From positions 1,922,001-1,986,000 of the forward strand of contig NZ_CP033219.1 of the NCBI RefSeq assembly GCF_004006175.1: DNA of 64,000 bases, given 5' to 3'. Position 1 is the stretch's first letter. The number at the start of each line of letters is the position of its first letter. The position numbers and the translations under genes are program-made. Shown here in pieces: positions 48,026-58,300 of the stretch. This stretch comes from Parasedimentitalea marina. GTDB lineage: Bacteria; Pseudomonadota; Alphaproteobacteria; Rhodobacterales; Rhodobacteraceae. The notes below the pieces were generated by a model. The model was not told the origin of the DNA and ran no database searches. It worked only from the letters and a program-made list of their open reading frames with translations.

Positions 48026-50191
48026 CTAGGCGACTGCAGCAGCAAAACTGCCGCGGTAGAGTGCGGCCAGATCGGCCAGAGGTGCTTCGCTGCCGCCTAT
48101 TTTCACAGTATCGCCGGAAAAATGGCCTACGGTGGTGAGGGTCACACCGGACTGCCCGGCTGCCAACATCAGCGCTTCGGCCTGGTCAAAGTTACAGGCG
48201 ACCAGATAGCGCGCCTGATCTTCACCAAACAAAGTGGGGGTATCGCCTGCATCGATTTGCACCCCGACACCGGCCTCTTCGGCCATCTCGAATGCCGCCA
48301 GTGCGAGACCGCCGTCAGCCAGATCGGTACAGGCCTTGATATAGTCCCGGTTGTCGCGGATGAAGTTGCCGTTGCGCTGTTCAGCGTCCAGATCTACAGC
48401 CGGGGCATCTCCGTCTTCACGGTTAAAGACCTCAGCCAGCAGGGCGGACTGGCCCAGGTGGCCCAGGGTTTCACCAACCAAAAGGGCAACATGCCCGTCG
48501 CGGGCTTCGCCAATGATCGGCTCTTCCCCGGCGGCAATCAAGCCAACTGCACCGATTGTGGGTGTCGGCAGGATGCCCTCACCGTCGGTCTCGTTGTAGA
48601 GCGAGACGTTGCCGGACACGATTGGCATGTCCAGAGCCGCGACCGCCGCGCCGATGCCTTGAAGGGCGCCAACAAACTGGCCCATGATTTCGGGCTTTTC
48701 GGGGTTGCCAAAGTTCAGGTTGTCGGTGGTTGCCAAGGGTTTGGCACCTACGGCTGTCAGATTGCGATAGGCCTCGGCCACCGCCTGTTTGCCGCCTTCA
48801 ACCGGGTTGGCTTTGACATAGCGCGGCGTCACGTCCGAGGTGAAGGCCAGCATTTTATCGGTACCGTGCACCCGGATCAGGCCTGAACCTGCGCCTGGAC
48901 GACGGGCAGTGTCGCCCATGACAGTGGTGTCATATTGTTCATAAACCCACTGTTTACCCGCGTAGTTCGGCGAGCTGATCAGACCTTTGAGCCCGTCAAT
49001 CGGGTCAATGGTGGGAACGTCGGCGTCGGTCAGTGGTTCAGCGGCAGGGGTTGGAACCCAGGGACGGTCATATTCCGGTGCCGATCCCGCCAAGGTGGTC
49101 AGTGGCAGATCGGCCTTGATCTCACCGTTGTGCAAGATCAGGAACCGGTCTTCGGCGATTGTTTCACCAACGATGGCAAAATCCAGGTCCCATTTTACAA
49201 ACACCGCGCGGGCTTCGGCCTCAAGTTCGGGGTTGAGAACCATCAGCATGCGTTCTTGAGATTCGGACAGCATCATCTCATATGCTGTCATGTTCTCTTC
49301 GCGCTGGGGCACATCTTCCAAGTTCAGCTTGACGCCAAGCTTGCCCTTGTCGCCCATTTCCACTGCCGAGCAGGTCAGACCAGCAGCACCCATATCCTGG
49401 ATAGAGATCACCGCACCGGTGGCCATCAGCTCCAGCGTGGCCTCCATCAGGCGTTTTTCGGTGAAGGGGTCACCGACCTGAACGGTGGGGCGCTTGTCTT
49501 CGATGGTGTCATCAAACTCAGCCGAAGCCATCGTCGCGCCGCCAACACCGTCGCGACCGGTTTTGGCGCCAAGGTAGACCACGGGCATGCCAATGCCAGA
49601 AGCAGCCGAGTAGAAAATCTTGTCACTATCAGCCAGGCCGGCCGCAAAGGCGTTAACCAGGCAGTTGCCATTATAGGCCGGGTGAAAGCGAACTTCGCCG
49701 CCGACGCAGGGCACACCAAAACAGTTGCCATAGCCGCCAACACCTGCGACCACGCCGTTGACCAGCTGGGTGGTCTTGTGGTGAGACGGTTCGCCAAAGG
49801 ACAGCGAGTTCATCGAGGCAATTGGGCGCGCACCCATGGTGAATACATCCCGCAGAATGCCGCCAACGCCGGTCGCCGCACCCTGGTAAGGCTCGATATA
49901 GCTGGGGTGATTGTGGCTTTCCATTTTGAACACCACACACTGACCATCGCCGATGTCCACGATGCCTGCGTTTTCGCCGGGCCCGCAAATCACTTGGGGG
50001 CCCTCGGTGGGCAAGGTGCGCAGCCATTTCTTGGACGACTTGTAGGAACAGTGCTCGTTCCACATGGCTGAGAAGATCCCCAGCTCAGTATAGGTCGGCT
50101 CGCGGCCCATGATGTCCAGGATGCGCTCGTATTCGTCTGGGCTCAGTCCGTGGCTTTCAATCAGTTCGGATGTGATGGCTGGTTCCTGCAT
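48026..50191 (-). CDS. purL: Phosphoribosylformylglycinamidine synthase II
   Basis: Purine-synthesis enzyme (FGAR to FGAM) of the small PurL type that works with PurS and PurQ. It is intact at 721 residues. Motifs: [45 protein letters not shown] and [16 protein letters not shown]. In the second half, [17 protein letters not shown] and [12 protein letters not shown]. PurS/PurQ are not in the window. The spacer of 267 bases to bolA holds only GC-rich short hairpins. Confidence 0.96.
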   Translation of the reverse strand: MQEPAITSELIESHGLSPDEYERILDIMGREPTYTELGIFSAMWNEHCSYKSSKKWLRTLPTEGPQVICGPGENAGIVDIGDGQCVVFKMESHNHPSYIEPYQGAATGVGGILRDVFTMGARPIASMNSLSFGEPSHHKTTQLVNGVVAGVGGYGNCFGVPCVGGEVRFHPAYNGNCLVNAFAAGLADSDKIFYSAASGIGMPVVYLGAKTGRDGVGGATMASAEFDDTIEDKRPTVQVGDPFTEKRLMEATLELMATGAVISIQDMGAAGLTCSAVEMGDKGKLGVKLNLEDVPQREENMTAYEMMLSESQERMLMVLNPELEAEARAVFVKWDLDFAIVGETIAEDRFLILHNGEIKADLPLTTLAGSAPEYDRPWVPTPAAEPLTDADVPTIDPIDGLKGLISSPNYAGKQWVYEQYDTTVMGDTARRPGAGSGLIRVHGTDKMLAFTSDVTPRYVKANPVEGGKQAVAEAYRNLTAVGAKPLATTDNLNFGNPEKPEIMGQFVGALQGIGAAVAALDMPIVSGNVSLYNETDGEGILPTPTIGAVGLIAAGEEPIIGEARDGHVALLVGETLGHLGQSALLAEVFNREDGDAPAVDLDAEQRNGNFIRDNRDYIKACTDLADGGLALAAFEMAEEAGVGVQIDAGDTPTLFGEDQARYLVACNFDQAEALMLAAGQSGVTLTTVGHFSGDTVKIGGSEAPLADLAALYRGSFAAAVA

Positions 50192-50347
50192 CGATCATTT
50201 GTCCCCGGATGGCTGTAATTGCGGGCCTTTTAGGCCAAGCTGGCCTCAGGGGGAAGAGAAAAGCGGCATGGTGAGGCGTCGCAATCGGTTATTCCCAATC
50301 TCAGGGTGGGGAAACGCGGTGGCAAACAGTCACTCCCGTCCGTCGCT

Positions 50348-50364
50348 GGGTATCTAAGATACCC
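50348..50364. repeat. 17-base palindrome
   Basis: GGGTATCT (50348-50355) and AGATACCC (50357-50364) around one base. It adjoins the larger hairpin element at 50372 and is probably part of the same composite intergenic repeat. Confidence 0.6.
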
Positions 50365-50371
50365 GCTCCCG

Positions 50372-50462
50372 TTGGGCATGGCGCCGCGCTTTGCGCGGCG
50401 CCATGCCCAAGTCTGCAAGGAGTATTGGCCCAGCCAATGCTGTGCGCAGCCGCGGGAGTGTT
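50372..50462 (-). repeat. Composite palindromic intergenic element, copy A
   Basis: Read on the minus strand, it begins CTCCCGCG about 40 bases after the Omp85 stop. It continues with a GCATTGGC...GCCAAT hairpin, CTTGGGCATGGCGCC, and an 18-bp perfect inverted repeat (50372-50389 with 50393-50410) around TTT. The order of blocks matches copy B at 58807. It fills most of the 309-base spacer between the Omp85 gene and purL; no gene is visible there. Likely a REP-type repeat or transcript-end structure. Confidence 0.7.
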
Positions 50463-50500
50463 TGGATCGGATGGACTGAGGTTTCACCCTGAGCAGGATA

Positions 50501-51712
50501 TCAGAACCGCTGTCCGACATAGATGTAGATTTGGTCGTCACCCAGATTACTGTGGCTAATATCAACCGAAAAATCGATCGGGAACTTCTTGGACACGCGA
50601 TACCTCGCACCCAATCCGATGGCACTGTGGCTTCCACCGTCACCAAATTCGGAAAGTTTTGCGCCGGTCCAGCCGATGCCGCCAAAGGCAACAGCGCCCC
50701 ACCGTGGTCCAAATCGCCGTCGGTACTCTGCCTGAAACGATGTCGAACGCAGGTCGAGGAACTGAGTGGAGTTGAATCCCCGCATATTATCAGTGGCGCC
50801 GATCGAGCATTGGTCAAAGAAAGGAGTTTCATCGGTTGCGGCGCAAAACACCCCCCGAAAGGCCAGAGTGCTGTCCGCTGCAAGCGGTCGATAGGTGTCA
50901 TATTTTATATTGGCCTTGTCGTAGCTGGCTCTGCCGGTATCGACGAAGAAGCTGCGGGTGGCCTCGGCTGTCAGCCGTGAACCGTCAGTTGGGTAGTCAC
51001 TGTTGTCACGGCGATCCCAATCGGCGCTGAAACCCGCGGTGATGATTTCCAGGTTGAGATCCGGAGAATACTGCGGAGGCAGTGAAGGGAAACTGGTGCC
51101 ATCGACAGCAATAGACGTGTTCAGGTACCGGATTACACCACCAAACGAAAGATCCTCGGTGACGCCATAAGCCAGGTTGAAACGGGCAAGTTGGCCATCC
51201 TGGTGAATTGGAATAGGGCCAAGGGAGGTGTACAGATCATATCTGACATCCGCTTTGCCGGCAAAAAGATTCAGCAGCCAACGGTTGTTGTCAAAGGCCA
51301 GGTTGGTCATCAATCCAGCTGCCTGGCTGCCGTTGTCTGATCGCATTGCGCCCAGTCCGATGACTGAGGTTTTTGAGCCGGGATCAATTTTGAACAAATA
51401 CCCGGCCCCAAGAGCCAGGCCCGAGCCGATTGTTGGATTGGAAAATGGGACCGGTGCGACAATCACAGAACCGTTGCTGAAGCCAAATCCACTGTCGCCT
51501 CCGGCGGTTTCAATGTGATCCATTTGACGATGAACCTCATCAGGTCCGGCAGCCTGCACTGTCTGTGGGCCCAGACCGCACAATATGGCCACTGTGATCG
51601 CATGAGCACGGACATAGTGTGGAATGGTCAGACGCATCGCATGAAACGCGTCTGACAGGATTGATAGTAGAAATTGAGCAATCATGTTTAGGTCATTCTG
51701 AGGCGAGCTCAT
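50501..51712 (-). CDS. Omp85-type outer-membrane barrel without POTRA domains
   Basis: Predicted outer-membrane beta barrel of up to 403 residues. A hydrophobic export signal lies at about 33-54 (HAITVAILCGLGPQTVQA), so the functional start may be ATG 51637 (MRLTIPHYVRAHAI) rather than ATG 51712. The C-terminal two thirds resemble the bacterial surface antigen domain of BamA/TamA. It has alternating strands, DNMRGFNSTQFLDLRS, and a C-terminal aromatic (YVGQRF). No POTRA repeats precede it. It overlaps the MscS stop by ATGA. Substrate or partner unknown; a phospholipase-D-like or patatin-like passenger is not present. Confidence 0.75.
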   Translation of the reverse strand: MSSPQNDLNMIAQFLLSILSDAFHAMRLTIPHYVRAHAITVAILCGLGPQTVQAAGPDEVHRQMDHIETAGGDSGFGFSNGSVIVAPVPFSNPTIGSGLALGAGYLFKIDPGSKTSVIGLGAMRSDNGSQAAGLMTNLAFDNNRWLLNLFAGKADVRYDLYTSLGPIPIHQDGQLARFNLAYGVTEDLSFGGVIRYLNTSIAVDGTSFPSLPPQYSPDLNLEIITAGFSADWDRRDNSDYPTDGSRLTAEATRSFFVDTGRASYDKANIKYDTYRPLAADSTLAFRGVFCAATDETPFFDQCSIGATDNMRGFNSTQFLDLRSTSFQAEYRRRFGPRWGAVAFGGIGWTGAKLSEFGDGGSHSAIGLGARYRVSKKFPIDFSVDISHSNLGDDQIYIYVGQRF

Positions 51713-54024
51713 TTTTTCCCTTTTGCAGCAGCGGCCTCGGCTGCCTTGGCCTCAACCTGTTGCTGTACGGCTGCACCTGCTGCTGCGGCAACCGCGGTTT
51801 TATCCGCTTCACTCAGATTATCTGACTCGTCCAGTCCGGGAAGTGCAACGCGAACTTCGCGGCGGGCGAACTCAATACCGTTGGCATCAAACTCTTTGCG
51901 AACCCGGTTGTAGATCTCTTTGCGAATGGTGAACTGGGTGCCGGGCTTGGCCATGAACTTACCCCGCATAACGATGCCGACATCGTCAAACTGGAACACA
52001 CCCTGGCTTTTGAAGGGTTCAAGGAAATCATCCTTGTATAGAGGATCTGCAATCATTTCGGCGCCGATCCGTTTGAAGATCTTTTTGACTTTATTGGGGT
52101 CGGTATCAAATGGCACGGTGAACATCAGCTTCATGATGACCCAGTCCCGGCTGAAATTCGTCAGCTTGGGAATTTCGCCGTAGGGAATGGTATGCACCAG
52201 GCCACGGTGGTGGCGCAGCTGCATCGAGCGGATCGAGATTTTTTCGACCGTGCCCATGGTGCCGCCGACCTCGACATATTCGCCAACGCGAAAGGCATCG
52301 TCGATCAGGAAGAAGACGCCTGAAACCACATCAGTGACCAGTTTCTGGGCACCGAAACCAATCGCCAGACCAAGGATACCAGCCCCAGCCAGCAGGGGTG
52401 TGATGTCAATGCCAAGGCTGCCAACGGCCAGCAGACCGAAGATCACCATAATAGCAGTCTGGGCGCTGACCAATGCAAGTGGCAGTACGGTGGTCAAACG
52501 AGATCCACCTGCGCCACCGCCTTCGCCACCACCCAGATCGCCTTCAACTCCGGCCACGGATGTTTGTTCTTTGGCAAGCTGGCGGTTGACGTAAAGCGAG
52601 ACCAGTTCATAGATCACATAGCCAGTGGCAACGGTCATGATGAACTCAACCGAGTTGGCGGCAAACCGTTCACCAACGCCAGCCGCTGCCAGATTTCGTA
52701 AATCAAGGTTCCAGGCTTCTGCAACCCTCAGGACCACAATCAGGCCGGCAATAACACGCCCGATTTTGATATAGCTCCGTTTGGTGGCTTTATAGGCGGC
52801 CTCGGCCACGGCCCCTTCGCCAATCATCGGCGGCAACATATGACGCACCAAACCGCGAATGGCAGTGTCTATGACCGGTGCCAAAAGCAGCCAGAACATT
52901 GTGGTGTAATGCGGAGTTGTCAGGAGTAGCTTGAAGTACCCGAAACCAGACAGAACCTGAACGACAACCCAAGTGACAGCGGCAACCGCAATGGCAAAGT
53001 AGGGGTAGGCAGAGGCCACCCAGACGTCGAACCTGCTGCGATCCGGATCCGTTCCAAGCATCATCTGGGTCAGACCTTCACGGGCGGTCCAGAATATCAG
53101 TGCCACATAGATGTGCACGGCTGAGTTTAGCCAGAAGGCAATGCGTGTTTCTGCAATGGCAACACCATTTGCGGTGTTGAACCCAATGATGAACATCGTG
53201 AAACCACCCAATAGCACCAAGCCAATCAGGTTCCGGTGCAGATAGGCAGCCCAACGGTCGTCTATATTGACCAGCCGAAGATCGGACCGGTGCGGTGCAA
53301 GTACAAAGCGCGAGACTGCAGCGCCAAGGCGAGGAAACCAGATCATGTAGGTGACAAATGGTCCGGCAAAGGAAAGTTGCGCAGGGCTAAGCAGGGCCAG
53401 GCCGACAGTTCTGAGTGCCACATAAAACGCAACCAAGCCTAGGATTTCGCGACCAAAACGGCGGGCCAGAAAGCCAAGCGCGCTCCATAGTGTAGCATCG
53501 TCGGCCGTAGCTTCAGTGCCCTGCCAGCGTTTTGAGATCCTATTTACGATCATCTCGGCAGCAAGACCTGCGGCAATGGCAATTGCCATGAATGCGAAAA
53601 GTTTCAGCAGGCCCATGTCGCCAAATGCCGATCGAAAGTTCGACAGGGCCTCGATCTGTTTGGAACCCAAGTGAGACAGCTTCCCAATGGCGCTTAGGCC
53701 GGGTGAATAGAACGCTGTCCAGGTTTCTTCCAGGGTTGCGATCAATCCTTTGCCTGGTGCCGGCGCAGATTGAGCAGCAGCAACTGCGTCCAGTCGATCC
53801 AGCAATAGACCGCGCACTTGATCATCTGACATTCTGGCGACCATTTCGTGGATGGCCTCTGGGGTCAATGGATCCGGGAGCGTCACCGTATCTGCGGTGT
53901 TGGTGCCTGAGGTTGGCAGCATTTGCGATTGGGCGGAAAGAGGCGCTGTCGTTGCAAAGGCCATCAGGACGATCAGTCCCAAGACATGCAAAACCTGAAC
54001 GTAGCGCTGCAATAGAGTTTTCAT
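51709..54024 (-). CDS. Large MscS-family mechanosensitive channel
   Basis: Inner-membrane protein of 771 residues. The signal peptide (VLGLIVLMAFATTAPLSAQ) is followed by a periplasmic helical region. Many membrane spans follow (from about 150 to 560). The MscS core pore helix reads PLLAGAGILGLAIGFGAQKL, then VSGVFFLIDDAFRVGEYVEV opens the beta domain. The C-terminus ends in an Ala/Lys-rich coil. The pore and beta region match the YbdG/MscK-like long subgroup. The downstream Omp85 gene overlaps by four bases. Likely a channel releasing solutes on hypo-osmotic stress, with a possible envelope partner. Confidence 0.88.
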   Translation of the reverse strand: MKTLLQRYVQVLHVLGLIVLMAFATTAPLSAQSQMLPTSGTNTADTVTLPDPLTPEAIHEMVARMSDDQVRGLLLDRLDAVAAAQSAPAPGKGLIATLEETWTAFYSPGLSAIGKLSHLGSKQIEALSNFRSAFGDMGLLKLFAFMAIAIAAGLAAEMIVNRISKRWQGTEATADDATLWSALGFLARRFGREILGLVAFYVALRTVGLALLSPAQLSFAGPFVTYMIWFPRLGAAVSRFVLAPHRSDLRLVNIDDRWAAYLHRNLIGLVLLGGFTMFIIGFNTANGVAIAETRIAFWLNSAVHIYVALIFWTAREGLTQMMLGTDPDRSRFDVWVASAYPYFAIAVAAVTWVVVQVLSGFGYFKLLLTTPHYTTMFWLLLAPVIDTAIRGLVRHMLPPMIGEGAVAEAAYKATKRSYIKIGRVIAGLIVVLRVAEAWNLDLRNLAAAGVGERFAANSVEFIMTVATGYVIYELVSLYVNRQLAKEQTSVAGVEGDLGGGEGGGAGGSRLTTVLPLALVSAQTAIMVIFGLLAVGSLGIDITPLLAGAGILGLAIGFGAQKLVTDVVSGVFFLIDDAFRVGEYVEVGGTMGTVEKISIRSMQLRHHRGLVHTIPYGEIPKLTNFSRDWVIMKLMFTVPFDTDPNKVKKIFKRIGAEMIADPLYKDDFLEPFKSQGVFQFDDVGIVMRGKFMAKPGTQFTIRKEIYNRVRKEFDANGIEFARREVRVALPGLDESDNLSEADKTAVAAAAGAAVQQQVEAKAAEAAAAKGKK

Positions 54025-54139
54025 ATTATCCTCTGGAAAATCTGTCGGAGGTTAAAAAATTAGTAGGCTGGCAAAACACCGGAAGTACCGGTGGCACTTA
54101 TCATATGCAGTTTGCTGGAATTTGTCTGTTTGGAAAAGC

Positions 54140-54169
54140 AAAAAAAAAGGCCGAGCGCAAGGCTCGGCC
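54140..54169 (-). terminator. Rho-independent terminator of the LysR gene
   Basis: Perfect 8-bp stem GGCCGAGC/GCTCGGCC (54149-54156 with 54162-54169). A long A run at 54140-54148 gives T9 on the minus strand. It separates lysR from mscS. Confidence 0.9.
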
Positions 54170-54303
54170 GAAGTCCAACAGGGAGGTATGAAGGTGAGGC
54201 AAATGCCATCGCCTTCGTGGAGTGATTTAGGCGCGCCGTGTTGGCTCTTCAAGACATTAAATGCATGGGCGTTGACAATGCCGCTATGCAGTTATTGCAT
54301 AGC

Positions 54304-55209
54304 TCATATTTTGCCGAGTTCTTTTAGGTGTTTACGGTGGGCTATGATCTCGTTTTGTACAAAGTCACGGAACGCCGAAATCCGGCGGGAATGACGCAAT
54401 TCTTCGGGATAAGCCAAGTATACAGGAACTTCGGTTGAATATTTGTGCTGGAATATCTGCACCAAATCAGGGAAATCCTCGGTGACATAGTCCGGCAGAA
54501 CGCCAATTCCCAAATCGTGCAGAACCCCCTGCAACACGCCAAAGTAGTTGTTAACAGTCAGCAACGACAACGGGTTATGTGTCATCAAGTTCTGCACCAA
54601 ATTGGCCGCCGTCCCGACTTGCGGGGACCGTGGATTCTGACAGATCAATCTGTGCTGCGACATGTCGCTCAGCTCTTCAGGGGTGCCATGTTTGTCGAGA
54701 TATGCCCGCGAAACATAGAGCTGCATTTTGACTGTCATCAACCGTTTTCGAATCAAATCAGCCTGGCTGGGTTCTTTCATGCGAATCGCAACATCTGCTT
54801 CGCGCATCGGCAGGTCCAACACGCGTTCTTCCAACATGAGGTCGATTTTCAGGTCCGGATATTGCTCGTACAGTTTAGTCAGACGCGGCGCTAGCCACAG
54901 GGTCCCGAAACCAAATGTGGTCGTGACCCGCAATTCGCCAAATACCTCTTCATCGCTGTCCCGAATGCGGGCCGAGGCAGTCTCAAGCCGTTTTGACATT
55001 GCAGCGGTCGCGTCAAAAAGCAATTCACCTTGCTCCGTCAAGATCAACCCCCGCGCGTGGCGGTGAAACAGCGTTGCACTCAGGCTTTCTTCCAAGGCAC
55101 GAATCTGGCGACTGACAGCAGATTGCGAGAGATTCAATTTGTCACCGGCATGGGTAAGGCTGCCAGCGTCAGCAACTGCGTGAAAAATTCTAAGTTTGTC
55201 CCAATCCAT
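54304..55209 (-). CDS. LysR-family regulator divergent from indolepyruvate oxidoreductase
   Basis: Regulator of 301 residues. The helix-turn-helix region is LRIFHAVADAGSLTHAGDKL, then SQSAVSRQIRALEESL, and the wing contains HRHARGLILTEQGELL. The effector domain has ELRVTTTFGFGTLWLAPRL and ends with FRDFVQNEIIAHRK. This is a widely conserved alphaproteobacterial LysR, often next to the fused indolepyruvate oxidoreductase or thioredoxin reductase genes. Divergent orientation with a 167-base spacer suggests it controls that enzyme. Confidence 0.9.
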   Translation of the reverse strand: MDWDKLRIFHAVADAGSLTHAGDKLNLSQSAVSRQIRALEESLSATLFHRHARGLILTEQGELLFDATAAMSKRLETASARIRDSDEEVFGELRVTTTFGFGTLWLAPRLTKLYEQYPDLKIDLMLEERVLDLPMREADVAIRMKEPSQADLIRKRLMTVKMQLYVSRAYLDKHGTPEELSDMSQHRLICQNPRSPQVGTAANLVQNLMTHNPLSLLTVNNYFGVLQGVLHDLGIGVLPDYVTEDFPDLVQIFQHKYSTEVPVYLAYPEELRHSRRISAFRDFVQNEIIAHRKHLKELGKI

Positions 55210-55246
55210 AGCAATCTCTTTTGATTTGTTGGGGCTAACCTATATG

Positions 55247-55268
55247 AATTGTATCACTTGTTTCAATT
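55247..55268. promoter_or_regulatory. Inverted repeat in the LysR/oxidoreductase spacer
   Basis: AATTG (55247-55251), 12 bases, CAATT (55264-55268). It is A/T-rich and central in the divergent promoter region; a possible LysR site, weak evidence. Confidence 0.35.
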
Positions 55269-55376
55269 TTAACCGTGTCCCAAAGGCAATTATTTGGAAA
55301 AACGGCTATACAGGTCAGCATTTGTGACCTATTACCGAGGGTATCAAAGCACGCTAGTCACGGTTGGGAGGCCCAG

Positions 55377-58300
55377 ATGAGCCCGCAAGACATATCTCTT
55401 AACGACAAATATGATCTGGATAAGAAATCGGTCATGTTGAATGGGACCCAGGCGCTGGTCCGGTTGATGTTGACGCAGAAGTTGCGCGACAGTGCAGCTG
55501 GCTTGAACACAGCAGGTCTGGTCACGGGCTATCGGGGGTCACCGCTTGGGTCTGTCGACACAATGATGGTACGCGCTGAAAAGCAATTGTCTGCTGCGGA
55601 TGTGACATTTCAATATGGGCTGAACGAAGACCTTGCTGCCACCGCTTTGTGGGGCAGTCAGCAAGCTGAAGTGCGCGGCGAGGGCAAATACGACGGCGTC
55701 TTTGGTCTGTGGTATGGCAAGGGGCCGGGGGTTGATCGTTCCGGTGATGTTATTCGCCACGCCAATATGGCCGGCAGTTCCAAACATGGCGGCGTGCTGA
55801 TGGCCATGGGCGATGATCACACCGGCGAAAGCTCGACCGTCTTGCACCAGTCGGAATGGTCGTTGATGGATTCCTACCTGCCGATCGTAAGTCCGGCGGG
55901 CGTTCAGGAAATCCTCGATTATGGTATCTATGGCCTCGCACTAAGCCGGTTTTCCGGCCTCTGGGTCGGATTGAAGACAATGAAAGACACAATCGAGGTC
56001 ACCTCGGTTGTGGATGGCGATCCCAATCGGGTGCAGCTTGTTACACCGGAACTTGAATTGCCGTCTGACGGGTTGAACATCCGGCTTGCGGACGACCGCT
56101 TCCAGCAGGAAGACCGTATCATCGACCACAAACGGTTTGCCGCCGAGGCTTTTTCCCATGCCAACAAAATGGACAAACGCATCTGGGGGCAACGCGGTGC
56201 CAAAATTGGCTTTGTCGCAGCGGGCAAAAACTGGCTTGATCTGACCCATGCGCTATCGCTGTTGAATATCGATGAAAACACCGCCGAGCGGCTGGGGATC
56301 ACCACTTACAAAATCGGCCAAACCTTTCCGCTGGATATGAAGGGGTTTCACGATTGGGCCGAAGGGCTGGATCTCATTGTTGTGGTCGAAGAAAAACGCA
56401 AACTGATCGAAGTGCAAATCAAAGAGGCGATCTTTGATGACCGTCGCGGACGCCGTGTCTATGGTTGGCACAAGGGCGGTGGTGCAGGTTCCATGCATGG
56501 CGAGGAACTGTTCCCGACCCGCTACGCGCTTGACCCGATCATGATCGCTGAAAAACTGGGCCAGATCCTGATTGAAGAGGGTCGGGAAACCGATGCCATT
56601 CATGCCGGCATGACAGCCTTGGACGAGGCCCGCCGGTCGGATAACGCAGAAGAAATCACCTCGCGGTTGCCGTATTTCTGTTCGGGTTGCCCGCATAACT
56701 CCTCCACCAAACTCCCCGATGGTTCGCGCGCCTATGCCGGCATTGGGTGTCACTTTATGGTGCAATGGATGGACCGCGAAACCACCGGGTTCACCCATAT
56801 GGGCGGCGAAGGGGCTAATTGGATCGGCGAGGCACCGTTTTCCAAGCGAACCCATGTGTTCCAGAACCTCGGCGACGGCACCTACAACCACTCAGGCGTG
56901 CAGGCGATCCGTGCCGCATTGGCTGAGGGCACCACCATGACCTATAAGATCCTGTACAATGATGCTGTGGCGATGACAGGCGGGCAGGGCAACGAGGGCG
57001 GGCTGGACGCCAGCCGCATCGCCCACGAGCTGGTCGCCATGGGCGTCAAAACGCTGGCCGTGGTCTATGATGAGAAAGAAGACGTGGTCGCCAGTCAGTT
57101 CCCGGCTGGCATGCGGATGCACGAACGCAGCGAGCTGATGAGCGTCCAGCGCGAATTTGAGACAGTCGAGGGCGTCTCGGCAATCCTGTACATCCAGACC
57201 TGCGCCGCCGAAAAACGCCGCCGCCGCAAGCGGGGATTGTTCCCGGATCCGGATCAGCGGGTGTTCATCAACACTGACGTCTGCGAGGGCTGCGGCGATT
57301 GCGGCGTCCAGTCAAACTGTGTGTCGATAGTTCCGGCTGAAACCGAGTTGGGGCGCAAACGGGCGATTGATCAATCTTCCTGCAACAAAGATTTCTCCTG
57401 TGTGAATGGGTTTTGTCCATCATTCTTGACGATCGAGGGCGGTAAGCCTCGCAAAAATGCTACTGCCGAGTTGGACTTGCCGGATCTACCAGAGCCGGCG
57501 CTGCCGAGTATTGATGGCACGTTCAACGTGATCATTACCGGCGTTGGTGGCACGGGTGTGGTTACTCTTGGCGCAGTACTGGCGCAGGCGGCGCAGATCG
57601 ATGGCAAGGGGGCTGGCATGATGGAAATGGCCGGCCTGGCTCAAAAAGGCGGCGCCGTGCACATTCACTGCCGTCTGGCCAATACACCTGAAGATATCAG
57701 CGCCATTCGTGTCGCCACCGGCGAGGCCCATGCGCTGATTGGTGGCGATCTGGTGGTCAGTGCCGGTGCCAAGACGCTTGGATTAACGGCGACCGGACGC
57801 ACTGGAGCAGTAGTCAACAGTCACGAAATTATCACTGGTGACTTTACCCGTGACACCAATTTCACCATTCCTTCGGATCGGTTGCAGCTGGCATTAGAGG
57901 CACGTTTGCGGGACCAGCTGGCACTGTTCGACGCCACCGATCTGGCCAAAGCGACATTGGGAGATTCGATCTTTTCCAACATGATGGTCTTTGGGGCCGC
58001 TTGGCAGCGCGGCTTGATCCCGCTGAGCAAGGAGGCGCTGACGCAGGCCATCACACTGAACGGTGCCGCGGTCGAACGAAACTTACGCGCTTTTGAAATA
58101 GGCCGATGGGCCGTGTTGTTCCCGGCCGAGGCCGCGCGCCTAAGCCAGCCCAATGTGGCGAAACTGCCATTGACGTTGGACGAAAAGATTGCTGTGCGCC
58201 GGGAAAAACTGATTGCCTTTCAGGGTCCTCGATTGGCAAAGCGATATGACAAAATGCTAAATGGGATCAGTGATGCCAAGCTAAAAGAGGCCGTCGCCAA

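Noticed and set aside
48935..50071. Long open frame on the plus strand (378 codons)
   Set aside because: It lies wholly antisense to the intact purL gene, has no recognisable domain, and its composition is that of a reversed coding strand.
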